64,000 nt of DNA from Viridothelium virens (lineage: Eukaryota; Ascomycota; Dothideomycetes; Trypetheliales; Trypetheliaceae). A program made the position numbers and the translations under genes. Shown piece after piece: positions 58,101 through 64,000 of the stretch. The stretch covers positions 1-64,000 of the forward strand of contig ML991844.1 in NCBI GenBank assembly GCA_010094025.1, given 5' to 3'. How positions within the stretch are numbered: the first letter of the stretch is position 1; every line of letters begins with the position of its first letter. Under the pieces are notes generated by a model. The model made no database searches. It was not told where the DNA came from and saw only the letters and a program-made list of their open reading frames with translations.

Positions 58101-59137
58101 AGGCTGCCGGAGAGAATGACGAACTGGATATACTGCAAGCAATCCCCGAAACCAGGGGTGACTAAACGAATCAAGTCCTCGTCACGCCCATAGTTGCTCG
58201 ACCAGCGGAAGATGTCGGAAGATCCCCATGGACTATAAACTGCCGCAAAAATGACGGCAACCCCGGCTATCACTAGTATTGCTGCAGGCAGATATCTCAA
58301 GACTCCCGAAATCAACCTTCCCAGATATGGTGTAATGGTCGCCGAGACACAAGCCAAAGGTGGTGCATCCTTGTCTCCCGAATTAACGCGAAGTGTCGCA
58401 AAAAAGCTGGCAAAAGAGTATGCGGAGAAGAAGTCGTGAACAACGGTGAAGCCAGGCAGCGTATTTCGATCGTATCGGCTTCCGTTGAAGGCAGGACCAA
58501 TGGGGCAGAGTCCATGGACGATGCTATCGCAAAAGATCTCGCCCGGAAGGTTATCCCATGCATCGTATTGTAGAACATCGATTTTTGTGTAAAAAGTCGT
58601 AATCTTGTTATTGCTTGAGCTCACATTCACTATTTTGCCAAATGTTTGTTTCGGGTTGCCCCAATCTGGAGAGTCGGGAGGTGGGTATGGTCCTTGAGTC
58701 GTTTGACCGGAAACATTCCCATATGTTGTAAGATTAAAATTATAACTTGTACCATTGTGAATGTACGAGGCGTCGAAGAAGTAAGGAATCCACTGGAGTT
58801 GTAGGGGACTAGAGTTGATGATATTGGGATCAAGGCAGTTTTGAAAGGTGATGAGGGCAGCATTGGCGCAGGGAGCCACGAAGGTGAGAACGCACAAGAG
58901 GTTTGCGATAGAGATCGGTGCGAGACTGGACCGCTTCCAGCGGTTAAAGGAGCAAGCGGTTGTGGATTCGAGATGTCGTAGGGACGATGGTCGTGAGCCC
59001 AGAGTCAGGCGACCAGAAGAAAAGGCTGAAGTCGTCATATCGTTCGCAGCCGATGACCCATGACTTTGTCCCTTGCTCTTTCCGCCATCGTGAATCTGCA
59101 ATCCGCCACCAAGCCCCACGCTGGCCATATCGTCCAT
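55139..59137 (-). CDS. TRP-like family membrane protein (Pkd2/trp663/FLC-related), about 1332 aa
   Basis: Single exon. The ATG at 59137 gives MDDMASVGLGGGLQIHDGG; a hydrophobic segment at about residues 75-93 (IANLLCVLTFVAPCANA) precedes a luminal ML-like/TRP_N domain starting ALITFQNCLDPNIINSSPLQ, with Cys residues and several N-glycosylation sites. About nine hydrophobic helices follow between residues 275 and 660, among them LPAAILVIAGVAVIFAAVY and WLGYVILLLHAIVLIFGFLG; TRP-family text includes LNAFRPYHSPTSMNAYQTVF. The last 650 residues are hydrophilic, Ser/Pro/Gly-rich and probably a disordered cytosolic tail. Related fungal proteins act in calcium signalling, cell-wall integrity or FAD transport; the exact role here is open. 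Confidence 0.88.
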   Translation of the reverse strand: MDDMASVGLGGGLQIHDGGKSKGQSHGSSAANDMTTSAFSSGRLTLGSRPSSLRHLESTTACSFNRWKRSSLAPISIANLLCVLTFVAPCANAALITFQNCLDPNIINSSPLQLQWIPYFFDASYIHNGTSYNFNLTTYGNVSGQTTQGPYPPPDSPDWGNPKQTFGKIVNVSSSNNKITTFYTKIDVLQYDAWDNLPGEIFCDSIVHGLCPIGPAFNGSRYDRNTLPGFTVVHDFFSAYSFASFFATLRVNSGDKDAPPLACVSATITPYLGRLISGVLRYLPAAILVIAGVAVIFAAVYSPWGSSDIFRWSSNYGRDEDLIRLVTPGFGDCLQYIQFVILSGSLSLSYPGFYQPAISRTGWAALMFNESFVSHGNGTQSLTDGIYVSNATFGLERTSQLVGMTDVEDIWAGMAIWLLVIIAAVVALCQIGFAARWLWRQISSNPEEDLRRKNLPFTLGNVVRLVCNFFLLPIVALSMFQLVVAARSPAVVVAMAIVFIVAVLVFLAWIFRMIVTTRPRAHLFDDLPTVLRYGPLYNTYSDEAAPFAFVPIFLTIVRGIAIGAVQQSGIAQVVLLAICEVVLILTLNAFRPYHSPTSMNAYQTVFSSIRLATVLLMVAFVPSLGVAESPKGWLGYVILLLHAIVLIFGFLGNALLRILEVVARMAGLGSDREAGAQRGGLGKVFGVRQLSRRHRRRGPRSSMTSDAAILARDDDQKSIQFGGRSRSLSASSTILLQQQMQRRPSTGFDQFSEANSGPGTPGGSYGSESAGPSTRKATLTSKMEQPNPDPYYRPPRARRSTTDAMTPATGGPSRGSWASGEWVNRAYHDSPESGDIAEGGQDPSQGGGAAAGRVHQRDDSSPNVGVSRRSNQDYAVREVDFYYGVRGPALSNQPTRKLKTGPADPTGPVSSATGWFRNLFSGKTKDKGKGFEVVRSTRAPPPIDGIGDSPQDDRFPDQPYSDSPVPSASAGLQRRHHAEDDGEDDAADITRGRPASFAYDPPHHDTDSDNDSIEDNPFDLQSRSRLSAVPPLLEPIDTDPSIHMPSRVGSRHSSTQKDLQPPAGMAHELGQYPLSLSASVTSRSATEAATSDPLGAGVTISSRPGAPNIPRKSSRRQSSVDNTTYINPTGRMSRIDPSPSGSNEDSRRPSPQRVLDYGESAMEEGPPGLAITKSSGEESAPSSQRPRPQHLHVTEASGRMPFGSPGPSPGLTVGGSANSSRYPSDENMHDRHSNSSAAGLSAQTSQRSGQLDERESGVLGELATSGHLGVPGRRIEDRPASYGQVTQHRAGEGMRQTIFREDFAAQGSEAELVQGVSPASSRRGRDSNGPGR

Positions 59138-60340
59138 CAAGCATGCCGGCAGCTGTGACCCACAAGATATTATCGGTTGGCAAAGCCGCGCCGGCAGAGG
59201 CTTCGAATCGTGTAGTAGAGGAAGTCAGGTGGCAGTGGATGAGAGTGCGGACGTGTGGGTTGTAAAGGAGGCTGTGCGGAGACGGAGACAGGTATTGAGG
59301 TATACCTGGAGCTGAATATAGATCCCTGAGAAGATCAGAAGTTGAGCCGGGAGAGCAGCTTTCCCAAAAAGAAGACCGCTGCGGCGCCTTTGTGGACGGA
59401 TTTGGAGACCTGAGACAAGCCGCGTGGTGAGACCGGGCTGGGGAATACGGTAATCGTGCTCCTTACGTATGACAAGGACGGCGGCAGCCACTCTTGGGAC
59501 AGCCAAGGAGGGCGATGTCCTGCCAACTCCTCGTCCCCCAAAAGTAAGTCAAGGAAAGGACAGGAACGAGTGTACTGTAGGAAAAGGAATTGACAGATTG
59601 GGGAGCTTGGCTTTGATTTGCCGTTGCTGGGAGAAAAGGCAGAGTGGGCGAACAACGGTCGGGGTCGGGTATGCGAACCCTGAGATAAAACGATAGAATG
59701 GGTTTTCCTGCAAACCCTGCCACTCATGGGTGCATGGTTTCGCTTCGCAGCTACGTGCAGAAACCAGTAAAACCAAGCTTGGTAGGCCGAGTCCAGAAAT
59801 AGAAAAGTCAATGTCGATCTGCTGCAGGACAGGTCACTAAAGAGTGCAATTCCCCTCAACTGTACGGAGATACTCCGTACTCCATATTTCGCACTCTCCA
59901 TAACTGACCCTCAAAATCCTCATACATTGGCCTCTCTCTAAAACAGATGTCACGCTTGGCATTCATGCGCAGTTCGACCGTATGCTCGAGTTATAATACA
60001 TTGACCAATATTCGGCCTCATCCAACCCACTTTCACTTTTCTCTCCACTTTTAAAGATAATTATGGAACCCGATGACGGCTGTGGCGGGTTAGTCAAGCC
60101 GTCCATCCTGCTATGCACCCATGGTACACCTTGACCCGTTCCTTGACTATAGGTACCTTAGCTTAGCAGACGTCGATCCGGACGCTTAGTAACCTTGTAC
60201 TGATAGTGGCGAATACTGTCGTTACTCCGTGCGTCAGACCAAGTGGCGAATATCTTTCCAGGGAAGCAACACAAGTCCAGTATCGACGATGCACAATTCA
60301 CCGGCACGACAGAACCACGGCTTACTAGAAAATCTCTTCA

Positions 60341-60754
60341 TTGCTCACCTCTCAGGCCCATCACGGCCTGGAAATGTACGCTCGCCTCCCTCGACCCCTC
60401 GCAGATTCAGAACCAGTCTATTCGTTTTCATCCTGTCCCTCTGATCCTTTCCTTTGCATCCTTGCCTGCTATAAGGCAAGCCTTCGAAGTACAATTCTGT
60501 ACTGGTATGCTTTGCCTTCGCGCCCTTCCACCAAGTCACCCACTGATTTCATCTTCTACCTTCTCATTGGCAACGAAACCCCCCAATATTGCTTGTATGA
60601 CTTGTGTCCAAGCTTTGACATGACTAGGATGAGAACGCCAGCTCGGAAGACCTACCTTTATGAGTCTCCAAGTCCAGGCATGATCTTCAACTTCGAAATA
60701 CTTGACGATGGCGAAATGATATGCGAGTTAACAGCCCCCACTTCTGAACAGTGA
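60341..60754 (+). CDS. Doubtful hypothetical ORF, 137 codons
   Basis: The C-terminal half (YLYESPSPGMIFNFEILDDG plus EMICELTAPTSEQ) has a balanced, protein-like composition, while the first half is rich in Ser and Pro and looks random. No domain is recognised and no splice partners are obvious. Listed only because it is the best frame in a 4 kb gap. Confidence 0.2.
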   Translation: MLTSQAHHGLEMYARLPRPLADSEPVYSFSSCPSDPFLCILACYKASLRSTILYWYALPSRPSTKSPTDFIFYLLIGNETPQYCLYDLCPSFDMTRMRTPARKTYLYESPSPGMIFNFEILDDGEMICELTAPTSEQ

Positions 60755-61563
60755 GCCGTAGTCCTGAGAACTTGAGTAAAGGAGCATTCGAGTAAGCAGA
60801 ATACTCAAATACCGTCGCTAGCCCATGCCTCGTGCTTCGAAACAGATTCGGGGACACCGCAGTCGCGCAATTGATTTGTCTACACTCAAGGACTTTGGAT
60901 TAATTCCTGAACTTGGACTGAGAAATGATTACCTAGATAAGCCCCATCAGTGATCACAATCGCAGTGCCCGAAAGTCTCGAAGTCCACAGCAAGGGCGTT
61001 TCAAGAATTCTTGGAAGGTTACCCTGCTTTCTAAAGACAATATGACTACCGTTCTACAGATAGGCTCCGATCTACAGAAGAAGGAACTAATACTTATCGG
61101 GAGATCGTTACGAAGCTTGGGATCTGACATGCGGACTCCCCTTTTTCACAGCTGCCGATGCACAGAAGAATTTCGTATTTATCTCACATCCACGTTGCCA
61201 GTCCAATTACACTTAAAGCCCTGCAGCGATGCAAGGATTAGGACTTATATTTAGATCTCCGTCTGCACCCGCGTTCAAACTTCAATGTGTTTACCGTCGT
61301 GAGGAATCTCAGAACCAAACCCTATCCGTGTAGCAAGTCTGCCTTATTATTCCCGACGAGAGATCCTCTACAAAAGTGGTGCATGTCTTGAAGAGAAGGG
61401 AAACATAGGACGGCGCTAATACTATTATCTTCCGTGAAACGACGGTATTACATACACTACCTAGACGGAGAAATTTTATCCGTGCCATCTAACCAGGCAA
61501 AAGCCGCCTCGGACGCTTGGGGTCTTTGACCTAATTATGGTTAGCCTGAATTGATTGTCCAGG

Positions 61564-61565
<2 letters not shown>

Positions 61566-61599
<34 letters not shown>
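61566..61599. repeat. Poly(T) run of 34 bases
   Basis: Uninterrupted T34 on plus (A34 on minus). It could be a microsatellite, or the poly(A) tail of a retroposed sequence on the minus strand occupying about 61600-61850; GTCCAGGA occurs both just left of the run (61558-61565) and at 61853-61860, as a target duplication would. Confidence 0.9.
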
Positions 61600-62203
61600 C
61601 AGTATCATTGATGCTCATGATTTTCTATAGGAAGACGTAATCGCTCGCGCAGAGTCTGAGGAATTTCTGACTCGATACCTAGCCTTGGTTACATTACATT
61701 TATCACGTAGGGCAATAGTGGCGTTCATAATCCTAATTAGGCTTAGCCAAGATTCTTCCCGTTTGCGAATTTAAGCCCTCCGCTCTCCGATCCCATTCAA
61801 TCATTCAATGCAAGGTCGGCTTGATGAATGGGGCGAGAAAACCAACCTCAAGGTCCAGGATGAAAATGGACTGGTCAGCGGAACGCGCAATACGGATGCA
61901 CCCTCTTTATCTAGTGCTCGATACCTCCGAGGGTACGAGTGATATTCATGATAAAAGGTATTAGCCCAATATATCGGTGCACTCGATCACTCGTTGCATA
62001 ACTAAGAGGTGACCTCTCACTGTTTCGGTAAAGGCTAATTAATGTTCTGCGATAATCCTGCTCGACTTGCACTTCGTCACCTACTAGGTACACTTGAGGT
62101 CAGGTGGCTGGAGAGAAGAAAGACCAGTGGACGTCATCATGTGAACGGCCTAACACCACTACGCAAGCAATATCGAGTATGATGACACAACTCGTGTTCT
62201 CCA

Positions 62204-62233
62204 GTACCTACCTAGGTACCTATAGGTAGGTAC
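62204..62233. repeat. Inverted repeat with 11-bp arms
   Basis: GTACCTACCTA (62204-62214) is the exact reverse complement of TAGGTAGGTAC (62223-62233), with an 8-nt spacer GGTACCTA that itself holds a GGTACC palindrome. It can form a hairpin or cruciform. Similar units are at 10571-10599. Confidence 0.85.
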
Positions 62234-63150
62234 CCTAGCTAGTCTTGCCTGCACTGATCTCAAGTCCAGCCTAGACAAGCCGCACGACCGCAGACGGAGT
62301 GAACAACTGGCAACGAATAATGAGACTACTGGAACTTGGGAAAGATGTCAATGATTGCAAAATGCATTTACTAGTCTTCAGCATTTATCAGTGTAGTTAT
62401 TCAAAATTCAGCTGCCTCATTGCCAAACGAGTCCTATCTTGTGATTTCCACAAAAATTCTATTTTCATCGGCAAATATCCGGAGGAGGAGCGTATCTGAG
62501 ATTGGGGTGCAAACTAAAGAAAGGGATGTCAAATCAGTATCACGGCAGGCGACATACACGTCTCGCAGAGAAGCAACCTGTTACACAATCATGCTTCGTT
62601 GGTTGGCTATGAATCGAAACGAAGCACCTAGTTGAAGTATGAATTGCGATTTTTACCTGGCGCCCAGTCATCCTTGAGTATCGTTTAGAGTAAACAAAGC
62701 CTCATTCATTGCCAAAGTTCGAGACTATTATTTAATGCACCTTGTTGTTGTTTGAGGCAACTACATTTGGCTCGTCTGATCATCTATCCCAAGTCCCCTG
62801 ATGATTCAGGTGCTAGGCAGTCGGGACAGTTTCCAACGGAATGGTCCCGTACCTCGTGTGAAAAGGATCCACCGACTTGGAGATCGGGATAAGTCTCGAG
62901 TTACCGCCCACATCTCTGCCTATCGATGTCAATCTGGAGACCAGTCCACACAGCACTTATTTGTGATCCCGTGAACATAGCTGTCAGAGCATTGGCATGC
63001 AAATTGTCGAACTCTTTCCCCAAACCGGTTTGAGCCGTTGCCAGCATCAGTCTAAGAGAACCTATGAGTTTTTACAAGCATTACAAGATTCCCCCATAAT
63101 AAAGCTACCTCCCGAATCCAAGACATCTTTCTCCGGAAATAGCTCTAAAA

Positions 63151-64000
63151 TCATCCTCCGTGCACCCCACTCCTCCCCTGGTTTTCTTGCATTCCTGCCA
63201 AATCTCCACCAACCATGTCCCACTTTAGGGGTGCGAATCCTTCTGGTCGAAAAGCCTGTAAACCCGGATCTTCTAACAGCAACATGCCCGTATTGCCCAT
63301 TACTGTATCACCATAACGTAACGCGACTGTAGCGTTCTGCCCATTGGCGTTGACAGCACTTTCCCCTCCTTGCTCAGTCCTAACATTGTTTCGTCCTGCC
63401 CTGGACGTCCCACTTAAACTTTCGTTCTCCTGTCGCATTCCGCGCTCTTCCGCATTGTCTTTACGTTTTTTTGCCCATACCTCTTGCACACTCCCCAGGC
63501 CTTCCCCAACTTTTCTTCGCGCCAGCGCCGCCAGCTTGTGCACTCCGTGCTCCTCAAGACCCTTGAAGACGCGCCAACAAACGTGAACCTTGTGCATATT
63601 ATTGCGAGATGACTCGGTTGGGCCCATTTCCATGGCATCCAGTAGTAATATCATTGACGCATTAAATGCACCCTGGCAGATGCTCCAGCAGATGAGCGCC
63701 TGTGGCTCGCGTTTACTATAGAAGACGAAAGCTGTTAGTAGCGCAATCGACGATATGATTACGGCAGGGCGACCTCGCGGGATCGGAGCACCAAACGCAG
63801 GACCTGATTGCGGAGAGGACGAAGAGGGAGTAGTGGCGGCCGAATGGTTGGAGCGCGAAGAGTGCGAAGGTGGATATTGTTGCTGACTTGGGCGCCGAGA
63901 TATTGGATAGGCACTGTTGTATGCTTGATGGTATTGTTGCGGGTGGTAGTACTGTGCAGCATATTGCTGAGAGCTCGAGACTGACGGAAAAGGGTACTGG
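63151..64000 (-). CDS. C-terminal part of a fungal transcription-factor-like protein, cut by window edge
   Basis: The minus frame is open from the right edge to a stop at 63151, about 282 codons. It begins in a Gln/Tyr/Ser-rich stretch (SSSQQYAAQYYHPQQYHQ), then APIPRGRPAVIISSIALLTA and the segment YSKREPQALICWSICQGAFN ASMILLLDAMEMG in direct continuation, HKVHVCWRVFKGLEEHGVHK and LAALARRKVGEGL. This pattern (a Q-rich stretch, then the last helices of a fungal-specific transcription factor domain with REPQALICxxIxQxAFNAxM and a GVHKLA motif) fits the C-terminus of a Zn2Cys6 regulator; the zinc cluster would lie outside the window. The family call rests on memory of similar proteins. Confidence 0.7.
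   Translation of the reverse strand, partial: QYPFPSVSSSQQYAAQYYHPQQYHQAYNSAYPISRRPSQQQYPPSHSSRSNHSAATTPSSSSPQSGPAFGAPIPRGRPAVIISSIALLTAFVFYSKREPQALICWSICQGAFNASMILLLDAMEMGPTESSRNNMHKVHVCWRVFKGLEEHGVHKLAALARRKVGEGLGSVQEVWAKKRKDNAEERGMRQENESLSGTSRAGRNNVRTEQGGESAVNANGQNATVALRYGDTVMGNTGMLLLEDPGLQAFRPEGFAPLKWDMVGGDLAGMQENQGRSGVHGG

Larger units (their letters stand above)
59138..63150. other. Gene-poor tract of about 4 kb
   Basis: The longest gap in the window. The first 300 bp should include the promoter of the TRP-like gene. Contents: a doubtful ORF (60341-60754), a T34 run, an inverted repeat (62204-62233) and TACGGAGTA-type palindromes near 59860-59880. No gene of known family is recognised. 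Confidence 0.5.

Overview
The window looks like chromosomal DNA of a filamentous ascomycete (Pezizomycotina). The basis is many short GT-AG introns (mostly 49-75 nt, branch points of the CTRAC type), Zn2Cys6 and Fungal_trans-type regulators, fungal paraoxonase, GFA, TRP-like and Pib1-like proteins, and long intergenic gaps. I saw no bacterial operons, tRNA, rRNA or CRISPR. All exon joins were worked out by eye from splice motifs and family conservation; they are predictions. The species cannot be named from the sequence alone.

Layout. The left edge (1-~320) holds the 5' end of a Fot/pogo-like DNA transposon on the minus strand, running off the window. Region 0.9-11.6 kb is an accessory-looking block: a Zn2Cys6 regulator convergent with a paraoxonase-type esterase/lactonase, a second Zn2Cys6 regulator, an extradiol (LigB/DODA) dioxygenase and a GFA-family protein. 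Region 12-22 kb has a large disordered protein, a 2.5 kb gene-free tract with tandem repeats, an orphan RING-like protein and a DUF1330 protein. Region 22.8-28.3 kb is housekeeping: a Kap120/importin-11 type karyopherin divergent from peroxin PEX2. Region 29.9-35.9 kb has a cytochrome P450 whose second intron lacks a normal acceptor, and a large secreted, C-terminally anchored repeat glycoprotein. After a 3.5 kb gene-free gap come an MFS transporter (YCR023C/ZIFL type), an oxysterol-binding protein, a D-2-hydroxyacid dehydrogenase, an F-box-like protein, the RNA polymerase III subunit RPC34, a FYVE+RING ubiquitin ligase (Pib1-like) and a TRP-like membrane protein. A 4 kb gene-poor tract with a 34-bp T run follows, and the right edge cuts the C-terminal part of a further regulator-like gene.

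How the genes fit together. The housekeeping genes serve nuclear import, peroxisome import, sterol/lipid exchange, Pol III transcription and endosomal ubiquitination, and show no common pathway. The left accessory block could be a small aromatic or lactone catabolic cluster with its own regulators, but this is inferred from co-location only. The main oddities are the intact transposase N-terminus, the P450 splice-site anomaly, the RING lacking two central ligands, and the repeat glycoprotein.
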